64,000 nt of DNA from positions 62,001-126,000 of the forward strand of contig MU400607.1 of assembly GCA_022578965.1 (NCBI GenBank), read 5' to 3'. A model generated the notes under the pieces. It was given only the letters and a program-made list of their open reading frames with translations, did no database searches and was not told the DNA's origin. How positions within the stretch are numbered: the stretch's first letter is position 1; each line of letters starts with the position of its first letter. Both the position numbers and the translations under genes were made by a program. The stretch is from Xylaria sp. FL1777. Its lineage: Eukaryota > Ascomycota > Sordariomycetes > Xylariales > Xylariaceae. Shown piece by piece: positions 54,766-64,000 of this stretch.

Positions 54766-57025
54766 TTTCAAAGATGATACCAACGAGGCAATGATTGACT
54801 TGCAGAGTTGGTGTTTTCGTATAATTGTTGCTTTTATATATGTGATACCCTGTTCAGTTATGGAATATTAGACTAATTCGTCCGGTACACGAGCTTGAAC
54901 CCAAAATTTCCCCTTTCTCATATTCCTAAAACTCCCAATTGATCGTCACCTGAGTTACACCTGAAGTATCAATGATAGCCTAGGTTCTTGTAGTGACGCG
55001 CAATCGATGACTATGCCGTCTTGTACACAGGTATAGCTATTTCTGGATGATTGTCCTGTCCTGTGTACTGAGTTGAACGTAAGGAACTGTGGTTAGAGCA
55101 TCTGAGCTGTAGATTAGATGCTTAGAATAGGATTTAGAAACCTCTTGGCCAGGTCATATAAGTAGTACTATCTCTCCACCTCTAATCATACCTCCGATGT
55201 TCCTGTACCATCCCCGGGAAAATGCCGCAAGTTCGTCAACACTTATCTCTATCATTACGCATCTAAACACGTTGACAGGGCTTTATGCTTGTTAGCGGCA
55301 TCGTAAACTACGACGCCAGCTCCGTCCGCACCAAAATAGAAGGTGCCGATATCTTTGACCATCCATGAGTGGAAGCACCCCTCTCCAGTCGGTCGACGGC
55401 CAACACCTTTCCACCAATCCATGAGATAGAGCTGTCCGAATTTGGAGTACAGGGGCATTTACACAGACGTCAAACTCACCGCCGAATCACGTCAGATACT
55501 TTGATTCTTCGGGTTTTGGTCCTCTATGACACTCATCAGCAAGACTCTCGCTACTATGGCTACCCTTGACAGCTTCCAAATTCGTGGCATGGCCTACATG
55601 GAGGTTTATTCTGGGTAGTTTTAATGCTATTTCTTTTCCTTTTTTTTAACTATTCATCCATACAGAGCAAGATTATCATTTCAAGAGTTACCTATCAAGC
55701 TTACGTTCGAACTTTAGCTTTTCCCTCAAATACTCGCAATTTCGCCCTGCACTATAGATATTTAACGATTAATAAATAGCCATATTCTTTCACAACGAGC
55801 TATATGCTTGTAAAGCATTGTCAAAGGCGCAGAGACCATCAGAGTAGAAGTGCAAATTAAGATACAGTAGTTCGTGCCAAGAAAACCACCTAACAACCAA
55901 GCTATTGCCAAGTGTCTTAGCAGAACAGGGGTTGGTTGCGCCGCATATCTATAAACTTGCTGCAAATACAGATACGGAACTGTCTCTCTGTTACAGTGCA
56001 GGATTTTTAGAGTAGCTTCCCTTCGTGAGTGGTTTATTTTCTATAGTAAAGGGTTCGCGTTGAAGCAAGTACCAATATTGCGACCATCTCAGATATGTAC
56101 AAATTAAGCTCAATTGTAGGAAATGAAGTACACGTAATAGTCATTATAATTGTAACACGGTAGCTAATGTCAAAGCTTACCAAGATTACTTAATACGTAG
56201 ATAATTGGCTATTTTCTTAATTTTTGTGACCAGGATCGAGATCTGTTCTTATCCTATAATGCGAGAAATTATTGTAGTGTTACATATGTCACCCACCCCA
56301 TTCATCTCCACCTTACTGCGTAGGACTGCATAGGCACTCAAATACACTAGACCTGCATATATCAACACACCTAGCGGCTCTTTTCGGCAATCGAAAGTAC
56401 TTCCCTACAGCCCGATCTTTCCGATCTTTCCCCGTTGCCCTTGGTATATACGAGACGCGCGGCAGTATATCTTATCTTCTGAGAATCAAAGTGTTCGGCG
56501 ATCGGAAAATGAAAGTAAACTTAGCCCAGGGTTAAACTACCAGGGCCCTAATAAACTCTCAGTTAACGTGGCCGGAACAATGAAGAGTACGTATATAATG
56601 GCCTATTACACACTGCCAAGTCACTTCATTACGTCTACAGGGCGCATTTAATTTAAGACTTCAGACTTGGAGTAAACGTGCTAGAGTAGTACTAATGAAG
56701 ATTATCTGTAAATTTGTTTTGAAGACGTGTTCATTTGGAGGTCATGAGAACTCCTCGAGTGCCTAGATAATTATAGTCTCAGGTTTGGCATGTTGGGGAA
56801 ATCCGCATTCAATATCAAAGGGGGAAAAGGCAAATAAGATGCTTAGTATCGCGTAAGTCATCATACCAAGAATCCTCATGGCTTAAGCTAGTCCACGATC
56901 ATCGTCGGTCTGGCAGATGCTACTTTCTGAAGAGCATGAGATGTTTCCGAGGCGTTTAGCCTGAGAAAGAAAACAGTTTCTCGACTATGGGCAGCAGGAA
57001 TTGTCTGATTCGAGTCCAGTACGTT
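54766..57025. other. Intergenic with one small open frame
   Basis: A minus-strand frame at 55255-55458 (67 codons, MPLYSKFGQLYLMDWWKGVG at its start) reads like protein and may be a remnant or small gene, but no neighbouring exons or known family support it. The rest, including 55500-57000, gives only short chance frames. Confidence 0.4.
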
Positions 57026-57029
57026 TAGG

Positions 57030-57523
57030 CTATTCAGGGTTTAAATGTGAACTTATTGCTAACTCTAGACAGTCAAGTGGTCGACTAGATAGCGTTCTGC
57101 TTTTGGCAGTGTAACGGTATATTACTGCAGTTGCATTTCGTGACACGGCCTCTGAGGCCTTGTCCATAATCCGAGCATCATTACCCTAGTTCTCCTCGAG
57201 GTGCATACCCAATTCTCTGAAGGCTACGACCCCAGAGACGTAATCCTCGCCCTAAAACCGAATAATGGACGCTAGCTCCGTCCGTATCATGGTTGCTGGG
57301 TTGATGTCGTCCTTCTCCGCAAGACCACCGGGAAGGGCCTTGAGATAGGCGCCACTGGGGATTAGGGACGAGATCCCAGCATGCCTATTCCAAACTCCCA
57401 CATGAGTTAGGTTGTGCTACGAATGAGTCTCTTAGGAATTTCCTACTCGTCGTGGGAGTTGGTCGTTGAGATAAGTATGAGCGCCGCTCCTTTCGAGGCG
57501 CTACATATGAAGCTAGAAGCTTA
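57030..57523 (-). pseudogene. Decayed coding fragment, family unknown
   Basis: Minus frames yield successive protein-like phrases. They are 'SASKGAALILISTTNSHDE' (stop), 'AGISSLIPSGAYLKALPGGL' continuing AEKDDINPATMIRTELASIIRF (stop), 'GEDYVSGVVAFRELGMHLEE' (stop) and 'DARIMDKASEAVSRNATAVI' to a final stop near 57030. The last three phrases share one frame interrupted by single stops; one frame change precedes them. It is clearly a dead gene copy. I do not recognise the family. Confidence 0.45.
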
Positions 57524-59866
57524 CAAACGGAAATTTAAAATCTACTGGTTAGGCAACTAGGAAGACATTATGCGCCTTGACTAAATTGACTATCCAACGT
57601 ATGATAAATTATTCCAAATTCCCTCTCCTCACATCAGAACTGTGAAAAGTGAACTTCGACAAGCCCATCCGGATTTTCACCCGTATTACTCGGTCCCGCC
57701 GCCTTCAGCTCTATTCAGACAAAGGATATATGCCACCCATAGATCCAAGCAAGCGAATGAGGATATATGAGCTCAGCACGGGGACAAAGCTTTCAGATTG
57801 TCAATTTAGTCTGCAAACACAGCTGCAGGCTTGTTCGGACTGGGTTTCGGCGAATTCTCGGTGTGCTTCCTCCGTGTAAGGGGTGTCCCGGGTCATGCTT
57901 CTCGTTGTTTTTGGAAATGGTACATACACCCTCGACCTCTGGAGAATGCGGATGGCTTCTATGTATCCTGAGATCCGGTGTTGCAGTTCGCGCTTATAGC
58001 TACCAAAACTGCAACGTCATGAGGACCATGGGTCACAAGCCTGGCCTTGAGCCGGTAGCATACAATGATGACGTATGGGCAATAGATATCATTGGAAGAT
58101 TAATCAGTGTCTAAATAGAGTTCTATCATCGATCCAAGTGTCTATCAAATGCCTCTTAAATGTCGTTGGTGAAGGCGAGCGCATGTCCACCCGAGGAATA
58201 CAACTTAACCGTCTTCGCTAAACGTAATCCAGGGGCTTTTAATGATTATAGAGCCCATGTTAGGCAAAGAAAAGGTAGCTTGCATAGAATAAAACAGTTA
58301 TTTAAGCTAACTCTAAGTTTCTACTCATTGATGAAACCCTTTCCAAGCTGATCGTGCGCTACAGCTTTCGCATTTGTGCGGATGATGACTAGCTACAAAG
58401 TCTATAGCTGCTTCGCAGTCTAGAAACGCCGTGAGCGATCTTGTCGTGTCCCCTTGAACAAGGCTGGCATTCGAGAAGATTTTCCATCTTTACCAGATTA
58501 AACTTCTCTCCGTTTCAAGGAACGACTTTGTCTATTACATGAAGACTAATTAGTCATAAGAGACCGCTTCAATAACCATTTTCTCATTACCCACAGTATA
58601 ATAATTAGAGGTCTTTCTGAAAGTAACCAACTTGTAGGTCTAATGAAAGACAGCTAGGAATTACACTAGCCAGAAATATCGAGTATGGCTTAAACAGAGC
58701 CTTTACGGCTAGTTCCTAGTCATATGAAGTGCACGTTCCCGTCGTACGGTAACGTGGGATCATCACTAGGACCATCTGCATACAAACTAAATCTCGCGCA
58801 CAGATACTACATGAACGTCACCGTCGCCATGCGGGAATCGAATCTACCTAACGTGAGACTATACCTTAACATCAGCTAAAGAAATTCTCTAGCCTTAGAA
58901 CACCACCACAACGAGACCGCGGATGCCTCCCGCGGAGATCTACGACGTGGCAAGAAAGCCAGCGCGACTGAGGCAGTTCGGGACGAGATCACGATTTCGA
59001 ATGCATAAAACGCTCTTCCTACCTGCTTCTGAAACTGGGGTTACCTCCTCCTCCTCCTTCCTCTTCGTTTCGTTCTGATTTGACTTGTTCCCAGCTGAGC
59101 TAGCCACTGGAGGGGACCTCTCGCCGTGATAATTCGTCCAAGAAGACGATACGCGGGACATACGGCCGAGCACGAGAGGAACTTCGTGCAGATCCTGTCT
59201 GCGGCGCTGCGGGTGTATGGTATGCCGACACACGCGGTTCTCGATATGCGCAGGAATGCTATGAATACGTTGGGGTAGTCTTGGGACGGGTGGTGTAATG
59301 TTAGCGATGCCGGTTTATCATTGCGTCTGTCTGAGTGAAACGTCCTGGAGATTGGGATGGTTTAAGTAGTGGGACGGGGGAGATGCGGTGGGATACGCGA
59401 TGAAAAGTGCGTTTAGGCTGCGGAGAGGGATGCTTGGTTTCAGTGAGTCTTCGGGATGTCGGCTAGGAAGGAAGCTGAGGGTGTTCGGTGGTTTCTTTTT
59501 TACAGTAGGTGAATACAGGGGTGGCGACAATTGTAAGAAATAAGATGAAAACGGATATACGTGATGTAGAAAGAGCAAAACTTCAATATATATATGTGTA
59601 CGAAGAATACAAACGTAGTCCAAATCGCATTGTTGTATTCAGGAGATCGTGCTCCCTCTCTATCGTCTATCATCTATAGTTTAGCATCTATCGTCTAGTA
59701 TCTATCATCTAGCATCTATGTTCTTTCTAAGGCATGCGCATAATGCTCTGGGAACGTGCAAGATGCTCTGTCCGTTGCTCTAAGGTATCGCAAGCGCAAC
59801 ACGGCAGATCGTGATGCCGCCCGCATATAGCTCTATCTCCACATATTCATCGATGCCGTTCCAATC
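57524..59866. other. Intergenic, nothing firmly supported
   Basis: Overlapping plus frames at 57649-58114 and minus frames at 58940-59233 and 59318-59623 have no recognisable domains. The latter are basic and low-complexity (KRKEEEE). A degenerate short tandem repeat occupies 59659-59720, close to the 3' end of the methyltransferase gene. Confidence 0.45.
59659..59720. repeat. Degenerate ~10-11 bp tandem repeat
   Basis: Units of the form ATCTATCGTCT, ATCATCTATAG, CATCTATCGTCTAG and TATCTATCATCTAG repeat about six times with drift. Confidence 0.65.
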
Positions 59867-61090
59867 CTAAGAAGCCCACCCAATTCGAAAAAGCCGATAC
59901 TCGCTCTCATCACCGCGTCCGATCCCGCTCGGCCGCGCAAAACGTTCCTCGTCGAGTATTGTAAGTACGCAGCCCCCGGGGTTTCGGATTCCATCACGAC
60001 CGTTGAATGACGCGTGTACCGTCCCGCTAATGCCCTCAAATTTGCCCGTCGTCCGTACCGTCAGCATTAACCAGAAGACGCCATTTGGCTTCAACATGCG
60101 CGCAGCGCAGTCTCGCAGCCAGACTGCATGTTCCGGACTGTAGATCACATCCGTCGCAACGAGGACGTCGGCTTGTTCATTCAAAGGCGAAGAGAGGTCG
60201 GGAGTCTCCCAGTCAAGAGGTGCAGCCTTAATTGACGGCGACACTGAGTCACTGTCTTGACTTATAGGTTGGAAATTCTTGGTGATGTTCGCTTCTAGAT
60301 TCTCGAGGACTATTGGATGGAAGTCGGTCGCAATTATTGTTGGCGTCGATACACCTAAGTGTGGTAAAATCTTGCCTAAGGCAATGCCGACAAGCCCCGT
60401 ACCAGCCCCTAGCTCGATGATGCGCGGTACAGAACCGAGTGTACGTCTGGAAAATTTAAACCGCGCGGGAGATGCACACATCAGCTCTGTGAAAATAAAA
60501 GCGGCGCCCCAACTTTGCAGTCCAACATCAGTATGATCAGTGCTGTCCCTGCCAGCTAGACCGTCCGTGAGTTGCACAGTAATAGTCTCGCTCTCGGTAC
60601 CATCTTCATGCTCTTCGACTTCGCCAGAACCTAGACTCAATGCGAAGTGATAGTCTCTCGTGATCTTGGTGTCCTCAATAGCCTCTTCCTCGTCTTGACT
60701 AAAGAACGAAGCTAGGACACATGATGCCTTGTCAATAGCATGTCGCTGCGAATCTTCGCTCTCAAAGCATGTCAGCTCCTCTGCGCGGCCCAAGAAACCT
60801 GTTAGCCAACGCTCGGCGAAGGCGCGCTCGTAAGGGTCGTTGCGAATCTGGAAACCTTCTTCGTCTTTGCTGTCGCCTTCATTATTATCAGATGCGTAAC
60901 CAGAATCGGCCGCCGCGGGTGGATTCTTATGCGCCGAATCTGTCTGAAAAGCCAATGACGTTGGTAGCGGGCAGTAGAGAGTGTAGAGGTCGCTTAATAC
61001 GGATAAAATGGAAGCTTCCGGTTGGTCGTCAAGCGAGCGTATAGCAGGCAAGCTGCTCGACGGAGGTAGCAGGCGCCTCGCCGGGCTCAT
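59867..61090 (-). CDS. Methyltransf_16-type protein methyltransferase (EFM/METTL21-like)
   Basis: A single exon gives 407 residues. The C-terminal half is a seven-strand SAM-dependent methyltransferase. Motif I is 'IIELGAGTGLVGIALGKIL' (224-242), then 'TIIATDFHPIVLENLEANI' (acidic residue for the SAM ribose), 'PLDWE' and 'DVLVATDVIYSPEHA'. An upstream 'VGLQSWGAAFIFTELM' matches the segment before motif I in lysine methyltransferases of this group, whose known members modify elongation factors, chaperones or ribosomal proteins. The N-terminal ~150 residues are Ser/Glu-rich and probably disordered, longer than in yeast homologues. No targeting signal is visible. The substrate cannot be assigned. 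It is the last intact gene before the AT-rich block. Confidence 0.88.
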   Translation of the reverse strand: MSPARRLLPPSSSLPAIRSLDDQPEASILSVLSDLYTLYCPLPTSLAFQTDSAHKNPPAAADSGYASDNNEGDSKDEEGFQIRNDPYERAFAERWLTGFLGRAEELTCFESEDSQRHAIDKASCVLASFFSQDEEEAIEDTKITRDYHFALSLGSGEVEEHEDGTESETITVQLTDGLAGRDSTDHTDVGLQSWGAAFIFTELMCASPARFKFSRRTLGSVPRIIELGAGTGLVGIALGKILPHLGVSTPTIIATDFHPIVLENLEANITKNFQPISQDSDSVSPSIKAAPLDWETPDLSSPLNEQADVLVATDVIYSPEHAVWLRDCAARMLKPNGVFWLMLTVRTTGKFEGISGTVHASFNGRDGIRNPGGCVLTILDEERFARPSGIGRGDESEYRLFRIGWAS

Positions 61091-61249
61091 TTGAAACTGT
61101 CTGTCAGACGGACATTGACCTACAACCGGTCTCGGGCCAGCACCACCCGAACTAGCGCGTATGAAGTCAGACTATTGGTTAATGATAGTTACTTGTGATA
61201 TAGTTGCATATGCAGCAACCTAACAGCTAAGGAAGTCCTAGATTATATA

Positions 61250-64000
61250 GCGGCCCAATGAGCATAAATAGGCTAGAATATTCTTACGTACGAAAAACAA
61301 AAAAAACTATAGCTTTAAAACCCCTAGAAAATTATTAATTAAATAGTAAATATAACTAAGTTTTAAGCTTTTTACTAAAGCTCTTGTTATAAATAATTTT
61401 TTACTTTTTAAAAATACTACTTATTTATAATAAACTTAAGCTATATATTTATTTTTATACTTAGCTATATATGCATTTTTTTTTATTTATTAGCTATATA
61501 ATTAGCTTAAGTTAATAAGCTTGCTTAGCTTTTAGTAGGAATTCTTACTATTTAGCTTTAAAACAAGGACTTAAAAAAGGAAAACTTTAATAAAGAAAAT
61601 TTAAAAAAGTTAAGCAACAAAAAAAAAAGCAAACTTAGTACTTTATAAAAAAAACTAAAAAACGCTAATTATAATTTTAAGCTTACTGCAGAAAAACCTA
61701 ATAAGCTATACTTCTTTGCATAATTATACGATTTTCTAGCTACTTTAAAACTTACGCATAACAAACAATCGCTTAGTTTTTTTAAAGATTTTTCTTTTAT
61801 TAAACAAATATTTAACTTTATTAATTTTTTTGCATAAAAAGCAAAAAGAGCTAAAAAAAAAACATAAAATAATATAACTAAGTTAACTATTTAAAAAAAA
61901 AAAGTAAACCTTAATAATATTTTTATATTTTATAACCTTTTTATGTTTAATAACATAAATAATAAAGACTTTATAATGTTAAACATTATAATTGCAAACT
62001 TACTTAAATAGCTAATAAAAATCTATAAGCAAATATAACTTGCTTATAATAATATATAAGCTTTTATAAAATATATAAAATCTATAAACTAAGCATAATA
62101 TTATAAGCTATTTATAATATATAAAGCAATTTAAACTATATATAATTTTGTTGTAAGACTTTTTTAAACTTAAACTAAAATAATATAAAACTAAATTAAG
62201 AAGTTTTAGCAAAAAATAATCTAAAGAAATATTACTTTCTTTAAAAAAGTATAAAGAACTATTGCTTAACTAGCTACTAATGCTTAAGCAAAAAAACAAG
62301 CTATTATTTAATTAGAAAAAATAGCTAACTATTATTATTATATTTTTAGTGTTTTCTAAAAAAAAATAGCTAAACAAAAACAAGCTTGCTAAAAAAACTA
62401 AAGAATAATTAATAGCTAAGCAGCTATAAAAAACAAACAAATTAATTAATTATTTAACTATTTTTATGCTAACTTATTTTAACTAAAAAAGCTTTGTATA
62501 TATATATAAGCTGCTTTTATTAAATTTTATAACTAGCTAAACAACTATTAATAGCTAAACGTAAATTTAATTATAAAAAAGCTTTAATTATAAAGTATTA
62601 TTACTAGCTTTATAAGCTAACCTTTTATAAAACAATTAACTTTTAAAAAAAAGCTTTAAAAATAAATTATAAACAAAGCATTATAAGCTACTTAAGCTTG
62701 CTTTATTATTAAAGCTTTAAAAGCTTAATACATAGCTACTTATATTACACTTAAAGTTATTACAGAACTAGCTTTTAATAAAAATCCTAGGTTTATTGCA
62801 AGGTTTGCTTTAAAAAAAAACCTTAATAATTCTAATAAAAATAATAACCCTTTTGCAAAAGAACTACTTTGCAGTTTTTTTAAAAAACTGCTTAAAGGCC
62901 TACAAAAGCTAACTAAAAAAAATAGCAATTCAAACAACAGATTACCTTTTAAAACACATAATTGCTTTACAAAAGCTATTTTAAAAGCAATTAATAATTT
63001 TACGCTTAGCATAACTACTTTTAATTCTATTTAACTAAACAAGCTATAAACTTATAATAGCAAAAACCCTGCTAAATTTTTACTGTAGTAGCAAAAAGTA
63101 CAAAACTATATAAAAACATACATAAAAAGCTTTTTTTTAAATAAGCACTAAATTAATTAAATTAGTTTTTTTTTAACAAATAAAGCTTTGCTATAACACT
63201 AGTTATACTAAAAGCAAGTTTATTAAATTAGCATTACTAATAATTAAACAGCTTATTAAATAACTATAAAAGCCTGCTTTAAAAACTTATTAGCTATTTT
63301 TTAATTAACAAATAAACTAATAAAAGTAACATATAAAAGCAATATAGCTTAGTTTTTTACTAAAGTTTTTAACCTTAATAACTTTATAAAATAATTTAAA
63401 CTTATATTTTAAACCTTTATTATAAAATGCTTACTAAAAGAATTAACTAAAATAATATATTATATATATAAAATAATATTATAAAACAATAGTAACTTTT
63501 TAAATGCTATTTAAAAAGCTAGCATAACTTATAAAAATATGTTAGCATACTTAAGTTTTTTTTTAAAAAGCAAGCCTAGTTTAAAAAAAAAGCTTTTAAA
63601 ACTAAGCTAAACTAACTATAGCAAAAAAAATTACTTTTGCTTAAGCTAAAATTTATTCTTAAAAAGCAAGTTAAGCAATAATAAAAAATCTAACAAATTT
63701 ACTAAAGTAACATTAAATCTAAAAAACAAAAAGTAAGCTAATACTATTATAGCTTTTAAAAAAATAAACTAAGCTATAATTAACTAACAAAAAAAAAATA
63801 AAGTTAACTATTAATAATACAATTAAAACAATTATTATATTTTAGCTTACTATGTAAAAAAAAATATTGCTAAAAAGGAACTATTTTTAGCTTTTAAAAG
63901 AACTTTTGCTACTAAACAAAAAACTACTAAAAAAAAGCCTGCTTTAAGCATAACTAAAAAAGCTAAAATTAATACAATTATAATAAACGCGCTTATATTT
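61250..64000. repeat. AT-rich, RIP-like degraded block
   Basis: Composition changes within about 150 bases of the methyltransferase start to long runs of A and T with CpG almost absent. Words such as AAGCTT, TTAATTAA, AGCTAT and TATATAAG recur throughout. Open frames such as 62740-63012 (-) are compositional (K, N, L, F only). This is what repeat-induced point mutation leaves of transposons in filamentous ascomycetes. No specific transposon could be read through the decay. The block continues past the window. Confidence 0.8.

Noticed and set aside
57649..58114. Overlapping plus frames of 76 and 115 codons
   Set aside because: Unrelated sequences in different frames with no domain. The adjacent real remnant is on the other strand.
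58940..59623. Minus frames of 97 and 101 codons
   Set aside because: Arg/Ser/Glu-rich, no conserved motif, no exon chain; probably 3' flank sequence of the methyltransferase gene.
62740..63012. 90-codon frame in the AT-rich block
   Set aside because: Composition alone explains it: almost only Leu, Phe, Lys, Ser and Asn.
1..64000. CRISPR array, phage, plasmid or prokaryotic operon structure
   Set aside because: No direct-repeat/spacer pattern, and spliced fungal genes throughout.

Overview
This window looks like a nuclear contig from a filamentous ascomycete (Pezizomycotina, probably Sordariomycetes). Genes carry short introns (36-117 nt) with GT donors and fungal branch points such as GCTAACA and CACTAAC. 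Protein families typical of filamentous fungi are present (HET, DUF3433, DUF7707-like, Zn2Cys6, F-box/ankyrin). The right end drops abruptly into a very AT-rich block of the kind left by repeat-induced point mutation (RIP). No CRISPR array, operon, rRNA gene or credible tRNA was seen. Exon boundaries were read by eye from splice signals and frame continuity.

Region 1 (1-11.2 kb) is decayed. It holds the first codons of a secreted protein cut by the window edge, one intact gene of uncertain family (5.0-5.9 kb), and at least three broken genes: a kinesin-light-chain-type TPR protein and two large fungus-specific families. Region 2 (11.2-19.8 kb) is a core block for the secretory pathway: a GPI-anchored cysteine-rich surface protein, ethanolaminephosphotransferase (EPT1), the oligosaccharyltransferase subunit SWP1/ribophorin II, and glutaminyl-peptide cyclotransferase.

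Region 3 (20.5-38.6 kb) is accessory and rich in signalling and self-recognition families: a gene remnant, a beta-trefoil (ricin-like) protein kinase with a GC-AG intron, a HET-domain protein, a 1,258-residue DUF3433 membrane protein, a Zn2Cys6 regulator convergent with an amidase, and a 1,033-residue F-box-like/ankyrin protein. Two inverted-repeat elements lie here, one of them apparently two related MITEs side by side. Region 4 (38.6-49.0 kb) is sparse. It has a gene remnant, a 54-residue lysine-rich ORF with a TATA box, a secreted protein of unknown function, a secreted PAF-acetylhydrolase-like lipase, and an unrecognised multidomain protein.

Region 5 (49.7-54.8 kb) is one large gene and the most notable item: a 1,577-residue adenylation-carrier-membrane-hexapeptide-repeat protein. 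Its architecture matches the terminal-domain (TIGR02353) family to which epsilon-poly-L-lysine synthetase belongs, but its adenylation domain looks like an acyl-CoA-ligase type. Region 6 (54.8-64.0 kb) holds gene remnants, a Methyltransf_16 protein and the AT-rich block. A 10-bp palindrome, TACCTAGGTA, recurs exactly six times, always outside coding sequence.
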